This document shows, piece by piece, positions 39,206 to 52,620 of a stretch of DNA of 64,000 bases. The notes under the pieces are model-generated. The model did no database searches. It was not told where the DNA came from and saw only the letters and a list, made by a program, of their open reading frames with translations. Every line of letters starts with the position of its first letter. Positions within the stretch are counted from its first letter, which is position 1. This stretch comes from Lomentospora prolificans. Lineage: Eukaryota > Ascomycota > Sordariomycetes > Microascales > Microascaceae. The DNA lies in NCBI GenBank assembly GCA_029532625.1, contig JARFXM010000007.1:186001-250000 (forward strand), given 5' to 3'. A program made the position numbers and the translations under genes.

Positions 39206-40022
39206 AAAATAATAGAAAAGAATAAAAGAAATAATAGATTAAATTATAATATATAATAGAAAGAATAAAAAAGAAGAGTAGATTAAACTATAATAAATAA
39301 TAGAAAGAAATATAAAAAATAAATAGTAAGTTAAATAGAATTTTAATAGTAGATTTACTATAATCTTAAAAGGTTAATAATAAAAACCTCCTAAATACTC
39401 TACTTTTATAAATTTAAAAAGTAATAGATAACTTTAAATATAACCTTTATTAATCTAAAACTATTTAAATAAACTTATTAGTAGTTTTAGAATATATTCT
39501 TACTTTTTTATATAATTATTATATATTTAAAAGTTCTAAAAAGTAAATTCCTAGAAATTATTAAAATAAAAGCTAATAAAAAAATTATTTTTCAAGTAAA
39601 AAAAAAGCCCTAATATAATTTATATAGAATAAGAATTTTAGTAACCTCTAGTTCTTAGATAATATTATCTTTAAATTTAGTAAAGATAAGGTATAGGCTT
39701 TAATTAGAAGTAATAAGATTACTTAGTATAAAATTATATATATAATCTTTTTTAAGAAAAAGTAAAAGATTTATTAATTCTAGGTAAATCGTAGGATAGG
39801 AAAGGCTTCTTTTATTTTAGAACTCCTAAAGTATATTATTTAGATATTTAGTAATACCTAGCTATAGGTAATAGCTTAGAATTAACTTTATAAATCTATC
39901 TAAACTAATAGCTAGTTATTTAAGGAATTCCTCTTTATTTTTAAAGATATTATATTAACTACTAGTATAAACTAATAGAATAATAATATCTAGTTTACCT
40001 AGCTAAAGAATATACTAATAAA
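39206..40022. other. AT-rich sequence with a short degenerate tandem repeat
   Basis: The motif AATAGAAAGAATAAAA followed by a GATTAAA-type block recurs two to three times at 39,208-39,340. Nothing else is recognisable. Confidence 0.5.
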
Positions 40023-40503
40023 TATAATATTCTAATATTATCTATAGGGTTAGTTACCTTAAGGTTAGAATAGTTAGGCTTATTAATAGATAAGTAAAGT
40101 AATTAGATAATAATAAGAAGGGTTTATAATATAGATTTAAGTATAGTTTATAAAATAACTGAAATTAACTACTAGAAAACTAAAGTATAACTAAGAATAT
40201 AATAGTAATATCTATAACTTATATAAACTTTACTTTCCCTAAGACTATAGCTCTCCTAGGTATAGTCTTTTAATAGATTTAATACTCTTAAGGTATAGTC
40301 ATATATATACTATACTTATCTCTAATATAGTCTTCTAGTAATTAACTAGGAAGACCTTACTCTTCCTTTCCTATCTAGCTCTTAGTTTAATTAGCTTAAG
40401 TTATACTATTTAATCCCTACTCTACTAGGTTATATTAGGGTTTATCCTTTTCTACTATACTTATCTACCTAGCCTATATAAGAGGTTATATTAACCTATA
40501 ATA
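40023..40503 (-). repeat. Probable solo C-family LTR, minus strand
   Basis: The reverse complement aligns with the element C LTR over its full length, from TATAATATTCTAATA (LTR end) to CTTATATAGGC-like sequence (LTR start). The flanks ATAAA and TCTTA do not match as a duplication, and no internal sequence adjoins on either side. Confidence 0.68.
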
Positions 40504-43430
40504 TCTTAGATAAAGGAGATTAAATCTATAATTTATATTATAGCTTTAAGTTTTATTATAAATATTAAAAGTATTAAATACTTAAAAGGGGGTATTATAA
40601 CTAAGATTATATTCTTTATAGTAAGTTTAAAAGATATAGAATAAATACTAACTCCTAAGAAAATAAAAACAAATAATAAACTTTACTAGATAATCTTATA
40701 ATAATTCTATAACTTATTCTTTTTTTTGGGAAAATAGAAACTAATAAATTTAATTCCTATAAATTAGGTATTAATTTTTCAATCCTTTTAAAAATAAATA
40801 ATTAGAGAATAAAACTTATTCTACTATAGGGAATTTTATATAATATATTATAAGAAGAATTACTTATCTTTAAGAAAACATTAATAACCCTTTTAATTAA
40901 AAGCTTTATTTTTACATAAGTAAGTGACTTAATAATTATATTTTATTTATTTATAAGTTAAAAAGTAGATTTAGATTTTATAGAAATTATTATATTTTAG
41001 ATATAATTATATATATATAAAATATACACTTTTTTTATAACTTTTAAAACTTTTTAGAATTCTATAAAAATAATATAGTTTATTTAAGTTAATATTATCT
41101 AAGTATTTTATAAAATATAAATAATTTATAGAAAAGAGTTTCAGATAATATTCTAAATCTAATATAGTTTTTTTTTATAAATAATAATATTATTTAATTT
41201 ATTTAGAGTATTAATAATATTCTAATACTATATAAACTATATACTAAAAACTTCTTCAATAATTCTACTTTTATATATATAAATAATATCTTTATTTATA
41301 TAAATAGTTTTTATAAAGAATACTTAATTAAAATATATATAATTTTTCAATTTCTATAGATTTATAAGCTTTATCATAATTTTAAAAAGTTTAAGTTTAT
41401 AGTAAAGAAAATAAATTACTTTAGGGTTATCATTTATACTAATATTAAAGTATAAATAAACTTAAAGAAAATATACTTATTCATAAATAGTAAGTACTTA
41501 TAATATAAATAAATATATAAAGTTTTCTTAGATTTATTAACTATTACTAGATATTTATATCTAAGTTTTTAGAAGTTATAAGAAATTTTATAATATTTAT
41601 AAGAAAAAAAAGGGGTTTTAAATAAACTATGAATTATAAAAAGATATTCTAGTTATTAAAAGTACTTTTTATAAAAGTATTAATCCTAATTTAATAAGAC
41701 TTAGAAAATAAGATTTCCTAAAAGCTAATATAGAATAATACTAAGAAGTTTAAGCTATAAAGTTAATAACTAATAGAAAGTTATTATATTTTACTTATAA
41801 AAGCTATTCCTAGTAAAGAGGAACTATCTAACCTATAATAAAGAAATACTAGTTCTTATTTACTATATAAAGTAATAATTAGCTAAGCTTTATAGTTATA
41901 AAACCTTTATAATCCTAATAGGCTATTAGAACTTATAAATATTTTATAATATATTAGTACTTATTAGAAAACTAAGCCTATTAAGTAGAGTACCTATCAT
42001 AATCTAACTTTTAGATTAAATATTAACTAAAGACTTCTAAGTATTAGATATACTATTAAGAAGAAAATAAGATATCTTTATACTAGAAGACTAAGATATA
42101 TATACTATATAATTAATTCTATAATTAGTAGTATAAAATTACTTATATATAGTAATAATAGTAATTTAAAAGCTAAAAGGAATCTTTAATAATAGTAAGC
42201 TAAACTAGCCTTAAGATAAAATAATACTATATAACCCCTTATATTCAAAAGTAAAAAAAGCTATCTAAATAAAAAGTTACTTTCTAGAAGGTAGGTTTAA
42301 CCTAAAGATCTAGATTAGTAACTACTTAGTAGATAAGAAGGGAACTATATATTATAAAGGTAATATCTAGGTTTCTAGTAGTACTATACTTAGAGAAAAA
42401 GAGAAAGAGAAGGAAAGGAGACTACTAGATAAGCTATAAAACTATTTAATCTAGTATATATATAATACTTATAATATTCATTATCTTAGGAGGGATAAGA
42501 CTATTACTATAATATCTAGAGATTTCTACTAGCTACTACTCTATAAGTATATAAGGAATCTCCTCTATAACTATAATATCTATAGTTAAATAAAGATTTA
42601 GTAAGAATAAAAAGCTAGTCTCTTTTACCTATTATTAGTACTAGACTATTTCAACTAGGAAATTTAGATAGATTTTATTATTAACCTTTTAGGAATAGAT
42701 AGGAAGATTTTATTTTAAGTAGAAAAGGATTAATTATTAAAGGAAATAACTTTTAAGTTAGTAGAGTTAATAAAAGTTAAAGCTTAATACTAAATACTTT
42801 TATTATATTAGGTCTACTATTATAGCTAGCCTAGGGCTATTATAAGTAATTAAGGGATAAACTAGGTAGGAGACTCTTAGGAATACTTCTATTATCTTTT
42901 TGAAATAGAATAATAGCTTAATACTATATACTATTTATAGATTAATATAGGACTAGAATATATAGCCTAGGAGATATAAATTTACTTATAAATCTTTATT
43001 AATTATACTTAGGATAACTAGTTACTTAATACTTAATAGTCTAGTTTATTATTAATAGTAAAATAAATACTTTTATAAATATATCCTTTTTATATAATAT
43101 ATAAATATAAAACCCTATTAGTTATTCTTTTTATAAATATTATTATAGTAGAAATTATTATATACTACTTATTTATAATTAGAGTATAAGTATTTATATA
43201 TAAGCTAAAAGAGATTATAAAACTCTATTATACTTTAATAATAATAGTTACCTTAAACTAAGAGGTATATATAAATATTAGATATTACTTAGTCAAAATA
43301 TACTAAGTTAAAGATTTAGTATAAGTTAATTTAAGAGATAATATTATAATATATTCTAAAAAGAAGTTAGATTAGTTATATATAAAATATACTATAATAA
43401 AAGTAACTTTGCTAAATATAGTAAGGATTA
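40504..43430 (+). mobile_element. Element H: decayed gypsy element fragment, plus strand
   Basis: RNase H remains are at about 41,610-41,900 (T-Y-N-K-E-I-L-V-L-I-Y-Y-I-K). Integrase is at about 42,480-43,050, reading I-D-F-I-I-N-L-L-G-I-D, then P-R-A-I-I-S-N and later Y-L-Q-I-N-like blocks through stops. The gag and reverse transcriptase part is not readable and LTRs were not found. It abuts the G element LTR on the right. Confidence 0.68.
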
Positions 43431-43539
43431 GAAGACTATTAGAGAAGATATCAAATTTTGTTTTCTCTAGATAATAAATTATTAATTTATAGATTTTAGT
43501 AATATTTATTAATAGTAAAAAAAGATATAAAACAGAGGA

Positions 43540-43807
43540 AATCTATTATATATACTCTAAAAAGGTAGGATATAGAATAGTCTAAAAAGTCTTAATATAA
43601 TTGAAAGATTATAGATTACTAGAATAGAGATAATTAAAATAGAATAGAATTAAATTAGATTTAAATATTAAAGTAAAATAAACTTAATCTTTTAAGATTC
43701 TATTTAGAAATATATATTATAATCTAAACTAGATTAAAAATCTTTCAATCCTACTTGAATTTATATAGCCTCTTTTTTAATATATTAAGATTTATAAAAT
43801 TAGATTC
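43540..43807 (+). repeat. G-family LTR, first copy, interrupted by element B2
   Basis: It aligns with 52,366-52,620, most clearly from the AGATTTAAAT block to the end AAATTAGATTCTAT. Element B2 is inserted four bases before its end; the last bases TATA lie at 49,729-49,732. The left limit is approximate. Confidence 0.62.
43803..43807 (+). repeat. Target-site duplication of element B2, left copy (GATTC)
   Basis: GATTC directly precedes the LTR and recurs at 49,724-49,728 directly after the 3' LTR. Confidence 0.92.
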
Positions 43808-44247
43808 TATAACAGGTTGAACCCTGGAATATAAGTGCCAGCAATGCTAGCACCCCCTATACCCTCTAAGAGGGGATAGTACCCTCTTACTAGGCCTACT
43901 ATAATTAGAGCTCTATATACCCCCCCTATTAGGAAGTCTATTAGTAATCCCCCTATAGACTTATAGTAATAAGACTACTTATATACCCCCTTATTAGGAA
44001 GTTTATAAGTAATCTCCTAGTAGACTAGCTATAGTAGGATAGTATATATACCTTTATTTAAAGGTTTATAACCCTACTATAGACTTACTCTTATAGGTAT
44101 ATATACCCTTATAAGTAGCCCTTATATAACTACTACTATAGTAGAAAATCCCTTTTTCCTATTCTTTCCTTTTATTCTTTAATTATTTTATAATAAATAT
44201 ATCTAGGCCTTATATTATAGACTATACTTTATAGCTAGTTTATAATA
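43808..44247 (+). repeat. 5' LTR of element B2 (440 bp)
   Basis: Starts TATAACAGGTTGAACCCTGG. The first 50 bases are less mutated than in the 3' LTR. The hairpin at 43,835-43,853 has one arm base changed. Confidence 0.92.
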
Positions 44248-47200
44248 TATTATAAAATAACTTTTTATAAAAGAACTTTTAGAAATAATAGTTAGTTACT
44301 ATAGTATCTCTAAATATTCCCTTTATAATTAACCCTCTTTTACTAGAAGGAAAGATCTCTTTAAACCTTAACTAGATAAACTATCTAGTTAAATAAATTA
44401 TAAATTAAGCTACTTAGCTAATATAAGAATAACTAATTTAACTAACTACTATCTTATAAATAATATAAGTTATAATAATAAATCTAACTTTATTTACTAG
44501 TTTTATTCTAGGTATATAAATACCCCTCTCTAACTAGCCCTTTAAGCCCCTTACTAAAGAAATACCCTCTACTACTTACTAAAAAGTAATTAAACTAAAA
44601 TTCCTATTAGACCCTTCTAAATTTATAGAAAAGTAGAAGGACTATAATATATAAGTATAATAAATATATAATAAGATCTACTATAATAACTTATTTATTA
44701 AAGATAATAGAAAAATATAATATATTATTAACTTCTACTTAGGATTAATACTTTAAGTTATAGTTTTAACTTTCTTTATTAAAAGTAGATTAAATAGTCT
44801 TTAAGATTTTAATATTTTTATAAACTATTTAGATTAGACTTATACTAATAAGAATTAAAGAGCCTAAGCTTATAATAAATTCTATACTTTAAAATAAAGA
44901 AATAAAAAACTTTACTTATTTTATCTATTAAAGTATAAATAGCTAATAGTAAAAGTAGGTATAGCTAGTTAAATAGATAAAATTAAGATCTTTTTTCTTA
45001 AGAAAGGCTTTTATTAAAAGATCTATAAAAGATTAATTAGTATAAACCTCCTTACTAAGTACTTCTTATAGATTAATTATATTAAGGAAATTATAAGTAA
45101 GCTTAAATAGTTAAAATAAAGTTTATACCTAGCTTACTACTAGAATTCTAATTTAACTAGGAGATTAGAAAGGAAATCTAACTTTTAGTATACTTTAGAT
45201 TATTACCCCTAATTTAATAGAGATAGAGATATAAAGATAATAAGAGTAAATTATACTTATATAAATAAGTATATTAAGTAAAAATAGAATTATAATTACT
45301 TACTAAAAAATAAAAGGGAATTAATATAGTCTTTTTATCTTAATATTAATTCCTTTTATAGTAATTCTAAATACTTATCTATATTATTAAAGGAGGTTTT
45401 TATTAAGTAAGTAAAAAAAGATATAAAAAGTATTTTAGAATCCTTAAGTAAGAAGAGTAAATTAGAAAAAAGCTAATTTTAATATAAAGTTAGATATTAG
45501 AGCTTTTAATAACTAAAAAATAAAATTAAGAAGTTTTTAAATTAAAAATAGATAAGAATTTTATATTAATTACTATTTAAATTAATAAAAAAATTATTAA
45601 AATATTAGTAAATACTAAATATAATTCCTATATAACTATTAGTAAATCCTTTATTAAATTACTTTACCTCCTTCTTATTAATTACTCCTTTTAAATAATA
45701 TAAAAGTTCTCTAATAACTTTTTAGTTATATATATTATAAGTATAACTATACTAGATATAAAGATAAGAGGATTTATAGAATATTTCTTTATTTTTATTA
45801 TCTTTAGCTTAAATAAAGACTTATTCTTAAGTAAATTCTAATTAGAAAGAAATACTATTATCTTCTATATAGATTAGTAGTACTTTTTTTATAGAAAAAT
45901 AGGGATTACTATTTATCTTATAAATAAAGAAGAGTTTATAAGACTTTAAGAGATCTAGGTAGTAGCTCTTCTCTTTATATACTCTTTTACTATACTTTAT
46001 AAATACTTCTACTATAAGAAACTACTTATATCTATATAATTAAAAGTAGTAAATATTATAGATATAAATAAAGTATTTAAAAGGAAGACTTCTATAAACC
46101 TAGAAAACTATATCTTATAATATATTTTTAAAGAATTCTCCTAATTTTTCTCTAAAGACTTTATAAATAAACTACCTTCTTATTAGCTAAAAGTAAATTA
46201 TAAGATTAACTTAGTCTTAGATAAGGATAATATAAAACTACTTTTACTATAAGGTCTACTATATTATATATCTAGAGAGGAGCTATTAGTCCTCTATTAG
46301 ATACTCTTTAAATTACTTAATAAAAAGTTTATCTAAACTAATAACTTACTAGTAATAGCCTTAATACTTTTTATATAGAAACTAAAAGGTAGCCTCTACT
46401 TTTATATTAATTACTAAGTATTTAATACTATATTAAAAAAAGATTACTACCTATTTTTATTAATTATAAAAACCCTATATAACCTAGCTAGTACCTAATA
46501 GTTTACTAAACTAAATATTTATACTACTTTCTATAAGATCTATATAGTAAAAGGCTATAAAGAGAAAACTATATTCTAGACTTAATATAAACTTTTTAAA
46601 TAGTTAGTATATTTATTTAAACTATCTAATACTCTTATAACCTTCTAGTAACTTATTAATATAACTTTATATAAATTTACTAATTTTATTACTACTTATA
46701 TTAATAATATATTTATCTATTTAAAAGGATCCTAAAGTAATTATAAAGTAAAAGTATAGAAGGTACTCTAAGTACTTTTTAATATAAGACTATACTTAAA
46801 TTTAAAAAAGTATAAGTTTAATATAAAAATAGTTAAGTATTTAAGGTTTATAATAACTACTAGAAAAAGTATCTTCTATAATTTAGAAAAATTAAAGATT
46901 ATCTATAAATAAGCCCTACTAACTTTTATAAGGGGTATCTAAAGTTTCCTTAGTTTTACTAACTATTATTAAATATTTATTTATAACTTTATAAAAGTAA
47001 CCTTACTATTAACTTAGCTAATAAGGAAAGGGATCCTATTCTAGTAAGACTAGGAGTAGTAGGAGGCCTTTAATACTTTAAAAATAGCTTTTATAAAGAA
47101 ATTAATACTTTACTAGTAGGACTTTAAATAACTTACCTAGGTTAAAATAAACTATTCTAGATCTACCCTAAGTAGTATCCTCTCCTAGGAGGATAGAAGT

Positions 47201-49283
47201 AAGTAGTATTATATTATAACTTACTATTTATAGTAATTTAACCCTACTAAGTATAACTACTTTATCTATAATAAAGAGATACTAATAATTATATAATACC
47301 TCTCTAAATAGTCTATAGAACTAACTAGTTATAATATTTTTACTATACTTATAGACTATTAGAATCTTACCTACTTTATAACTAGGTAATAGTTAATAAA
47401 ATAGTAAAATTATTAAGCTAAACTCTTATCCTATTATTATTTTACCTTATACTACTATTTAGAAAATCTAAATAGTATAGTAAATACTCTATCTTATTAA
47501 AAATAAGATATTCCTTAGGATAACCTAGATAATTAAGAAATAAGATATTTTATCTAACTAATTCCTACCTCTATACTCCTTATAGAATCTACTATTATCC
47601 TACTAGAGCTATTTTAAATAGTATAGAGTAAGCTTATAGAAGAGCCCCTAGTAATAAGCCTTATAGATATCTTCTAGATAGAACTAGAGCTATAATAGCT
47701 CTAAAATAATACTTTACTAGAAGATACTATTTATTAAAGAGTATTTACTATAATCTCTTAAGAGGACTATAGTTTTCCCCTAATATTAAACCTTAAGCTA
47801 TAGATATTAGAATACTATATTAATATAAATAACTAGCTTATCTTTAGAGATTAATTATAAATACTTAGTAAAAGTATAAGCTACCTTTTATAAAATTATA
47901 TAATCTAAGCTATCTATAATATAAGTACTACTAGCTACCTAGGCTATAAAGGAACTATTACTATAATAACCTACTAGTTTTATTAGCCTAAGTTAATATA
48001 AAATATCTACTAGTTTATAAAGAATTATAATATCTATAGAAGAGGAACTATCTAGAGATAGACTAAATATAACCTCTTTAAACCTTTCTTTATATTAAAG
48101 AAGACCTAAAGTAAGTTTACTATAAACTTTATAACTAACCTTCCCTTTATTAATCTAGATAGAATAACTTTCTTATAAGTTATTATTAACTACCTCTTAA
48201 AGAATATAATACTAGAATTAATAATAACTATAACTATAGAAGCTTATACTAAGTATTTCCTTACTATTTATTATTAGTATTATAGAATTCCTAACTTAAT
48301 TATAAGTAATAGAAGTAATAACTAGATAAGCTATTTCTAGAGAAGGTTCTATAAATAGCTAGGGATTAAATACTAACTAAACTTAGTCTATTACTTATAA
48401 ATTAATAGTAGCCTTAAATAAATAAATTAGGAAGTATAATACTATTTATAGGTATTTATCTATTACTCCTAGTTAGATTAGGGTAAGTATATCCTACTTA
48501 TATAGTTAGTTCTAAATAATAGAGTAAATACTATTATTAGGATAAGCCTATTCTTCCTAGAATATAGCTATAATATAGATCTATTTAGTATTATAGAGAG
48601 TACTCCTTCTACTTTTTATAATATAAAAGAGAAATAAGTTAATAAATTCTATACTTACCTTTATAAAATTACTAAATTTACTTAAATAGTAATAGCTACT
48701 ACCTAACTTTAATAAGAAGAAGTAGTAAATATATAATACTACCTAGCTAAGAGGTTTAAGGTTAGTAATAAAATCTAGCTCTAGGTAAAGAATTATAGCT
48801 TACTATACCTATTAAAGAAGTTAAACTAGCTCTACTATAAATATATAATAATAATAATATTAAATACTAGTATTATAGAATTAGATATCCTTAGTAATAT
48901 CTATAAGTACTTTAATATAGATCTCTTATAGTAAGTATATAGTAATCTACTATTAGGTTAGTAAATTAATAATATATAACCCTCATTATTTTATAAAAGT
49001 AGAGAAGATAAATATTAAGTAGTATAAATCCTCTATACTAGGTAGAAGAAGTAAAAAAGAGGTTATTTCTATAAAGCCTTAATATATTAGGAAGGTTATA
49101 TAACTCCTACTTAAGAGCTAGTAGAATATATATAGGATATAGTAGTATTAGATACTTATAAAATATACTATAAACTTATTACTAAAGTAGATAGGTTTAT
49201 AAAGGAATATAATAACCTCTAGAGACTATATAGAGCTATAATAAACCCCTAATAAAAGCTTTTTAATAGGAGGAGAGGGGTAC

Positions 49284-49723
49284 TATAATAGGTTAAACCC
49301 TAGAATATAAGTACTAGTAATACTAGTACCTTTTATATTCTCTAAAAGGGGATAGTACCCTCTTACTAAGCCTACTATAATTAAAGCTTTATATACCCTC
49401 TCTATTAGAAGGTCTACTAGTAATCCCCTTATAGACTTATAGTAATAAGACTACTTATATACCCCCCTATTAGGAAGCCTATAAGTAATCTCTTAGTAAA
49501 CTAGCTATAGTAGGATAGTATATATACCCCTACCTAGAGGTCTATAACCCTACTATAGATCTACTCCTATAAGTATATATACCCCTATAAGTAGCCCCTA
49601 TATAACTACTACTATAGTAGAAGATCCCTTTTTCCTGTTCTTTCCTTTTACTCTTTAGTTATTTTATAATAGATATATCTAGGCCCTGTATTGCAGACTA
49701 TACTTCGTGGCTAGCCTGTAATA
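49284..49723 (+). repeat. 3' LTR of element B2 (440 bp)
   Basis: Starts TATAATAGGTTAAACCC after a purine-rich tract and ends CTAGCCTGTAATA. The last 50 bases keep CpG and TpG, unlike the 5' LTR. Confidence 0.92.
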
Positions 49724-49732
49724 GATTCTATA

Positions 49733-52365
49733 TTAAGAATAGTTAAAAAAAACTCATTATATATATTAAAAATTTTTAATTCATTTAAAACTAATTTTTT
49801 ATCTGGAACTACCAGTAAGATAATCTTTACTATAAATTATAAAACTTATTATAAACTATTATCTATTATACATTAATTATAAATATTTTAAAAAGAAAAT
49901 CTAAATATTTCTTTTAATACTTTCAAACTAAATGAAATTTTATATTATATTTATACTTATAAATTCTTTAAAAAAAAGGAAATATTTAAAATCTTAAATT
50001 CCAGAAAATTACTTCTTAAGTCGTGATAAGAATTTACTAATATACTTTTACTAGAAGTAGTAAAAAAAACTCCTAATATTCCTTACAGCTAAATACTCTA
50101 TTAATCTTTAATTTAGAATTAAACTCTTATAAAAGTTTATATATCTTTTAATTTAGATATAAGAAGAAGAATTTAGAAAATATTTTTAAAGAAAAAACCG
50201 TAAAATTAAATAAAATTTAAATATTTTACAATCTAATTATAGTTTTTATTTTTTTATATTAAGATTGAATAATTCTTCATAATCTTATATTAATTATTAA
50301 AGGTTAAATAAAGATATTATTAAGAATTAATATCCTTTTCTATTAACTTCTAAACTTTCTATAAGGTTATTATAAGTAAAGCAATTTTTCAAGTTAGATT
50401 TTAAAAATACATATTTAACTTATATTTAGTTTAAAAATTAATGAAAAACTATTTAAATATATTGTTAGAAAATATAAAGTCTAAATAAACTTTAAATAAG
50501 TATAAGCTATATAAGAGTAACTAAAACTATATTTATATAAGGATATCTAAATATTCTTAAGAATTATTAACTTCTATTAAAAGTTTATCTTTGATTATTT
50601 AATATTTATTTATTTTAATATTTTTATTAAAAAATAGTAGAAGTAGAATTAAAAAAGGAAAGTTCTTTTAATTTATAAAGGTTATAAATACTTTTATAAA
50701 ATTTAAAGAAGTATTTATGAAATCTTTTATCTGAATTATTAAAAAAAGATTTAAGTAGAAATTAATACTTTAACCTACATAATCTCTAATATCTAAAGAA
50801 ACTAGAAAGATAATAGTATCTTATAATTTTTTAATCTAAGAAGTTTATAAAAATAGAAGGGAGATAAATTATAAGTTAATAAGAACTATTTATTATTATA
50901 AAAAGCTTAAAATATTAATATGATTACTTTAGTAGAAGAAATCTCTTCTAAGTTTTTATTAATTATTAGATTTTAAAAAGAGTAGTTAATATTTTTACAA
51001 AGAATTTAAGAGGAAAGATTATAAAATAAGGCTTTAATCTATTAGTATTTAATTTTAATGTTAATTATTAACTAGGGAAAACTAATTTTATTAACCCTTT
51101 ATCTAAATATATAGACTATATAAGAGAATACTAACTATTAGAATATTATTAAAGAGCTAGCTATAAAGTTATAGATTCTACTAACTTAAAAGCTTATCTC
51201 TTACTTAAATTTAATCTTTTATATAAAAGTAAAAGATAAGAATGATAAATTCCAGAAGAAAGAATTCCTAAAGATAAAAAAAGTATTTTAAATATAGAAA
51301 AGTAAATTATAATATAAGTTATAATTTAAGAAGAAGGTAAAAGTCAATTTAAGAAGATGGTTATATTTAATAGAATCTAGAAGTAGAATAAGAGACTTTA
51401 TTAATAAAATAGTTCACTAACTTTTATAAGACTTTAACTAAATCTATCTTTTTAAAGGAACTAATAAAAAATTAAGTTATCTTATAATAAAAAATTAGAG
51501 AAATTATAAAGTTAAAAAAGCTTTAAGATTAGATTAAATTAGTAATTTTATTAGTAAATTAAAAATATTATATAAAATAGATTTATATTTTTAAAAGATT
51601 AAATAAGATATTCTAAGAATATCTTAAAAGAGAATCTTATAAGGAATAAAGATTATTATTTTATAAAAGAAAAGCTATTATCCTTAATTAAAAGGCTCTT
51701 TGAGTAGAACTTATTAAGAAATACTATAATAACTTAAAAGTAAAATATTTAAAGAAAACATATATAGTAGTAGAATTCCTAAAAGATAAATTCTATTAAA
51801 CGAATCTAAAAGTAAATATTATAATTTTATTAAAACTTATATATAATATTAGAAAATATAAAACTAATATAAACTTAATAAGAAATTAATCCCTTTATTT
51901 AAATTAAATATCTGTTTTAAAAAGTTAGTTTTAATTTTATTATAAAACTTTTGAAAAGTTAAATTTAAAACAAGTAAAGATTACTTTAATAATAATATAT
52001 TATTCTATTAAGATTTTAAAGTTTATTTCAATAATTAAGAATTTTAAGTACTTAGTTTAATTTAAATCTTTCATAAAGAAATAAAGCTAATATTATAAGA
52101 AAATAAAATTTAAATATAAATATAATAAACTATTAAAAATAACTTTATATCTAAACTACTTGTTAATAAATTTAAACTAAAATTTATATTTAGAAAATTG
52201 GAATTCTAATATTATAATTACTAATAATTAAGCTATTTAGTATAAGATTATCTATAAAAAAAGGTAGATTAGATTTTTATATTTAATATATTTATAATAT
52301 AAAAAAGATTATAATTTAATAAAATAATTTAGGAAAGACGTAAGAATAAAATTACTAACTTTTTT
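49733..52365 (+). mobile_element. Element G, first tandem copy, with a deleted reverse transcriptase core
   Basis: The sequence parallels 52,621 onward. Blocks at 49,985 and 52,890, and at 50,475 and 53,640, align. Between them about 270 bases, covering the FLDDIFIFS box of the second copy, are missing here. RNase H remains are at about 50,760-50,930. The integrase part runs up to the central LTR but is poorly readable. Confidence 0.66.
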
Positions 52366-52620
52366 ACTAATTCTATCTTAGAATAAGGAATCTATATTAT
52401 TAATATTATATATAAAAACTATAATCTAAGCTAGTTTAAAATAAATTAGATTTTAATTAGATCTAGATATAAAAGTAAGAATAAATTTAATCTCTTAAGA
52501 TTTTATTTTAAAATATATATTATAAATTAAATAGAATTAAAAACTTCTTAATCTTATTTAAGTTAATAGATCCTTTTTTCATATACTAAAGTCTATAAAA
52601 TTAGATTCTATATTAAAAAT
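52366..52620 (+). repeat. G-family LTR, central copy shared by two tandem G units
   Basis: It aligns with 43,540-43,807 and ends AAATTAGATTCTATA, followed by the same internal start (TTAA) as after 49,732. The left limit is approximate. Confidence 0.62.

Larger units (their letters stand above)
43808..49723 (+). mobile_element. Element B2: full-length RIP-mutated chromovirus, same family as A and B
   Basis: The element is 5916 bp with 440-bp LTRs on both sides and a GATTC duplication. The internal sequence aligns with B. Its reverse transcriptase box at 46,697-46,720 reads Y-I-N-N-I-F-I-Y. RNase H, integrase and chromodomain follow in the same positions as in B. The LTRs are about 40 bp longer than in B because of an extra block with CTCTAAGAGGGGATAGTACC. 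All frames are broken by stops. Confidence 0.93.

Noticed and set aside
40023..40503. Complete C element around the minus-strand LTR
   Set aside because: Neither side shows the C internal start or polypurine tract, so only the LTR is supported.
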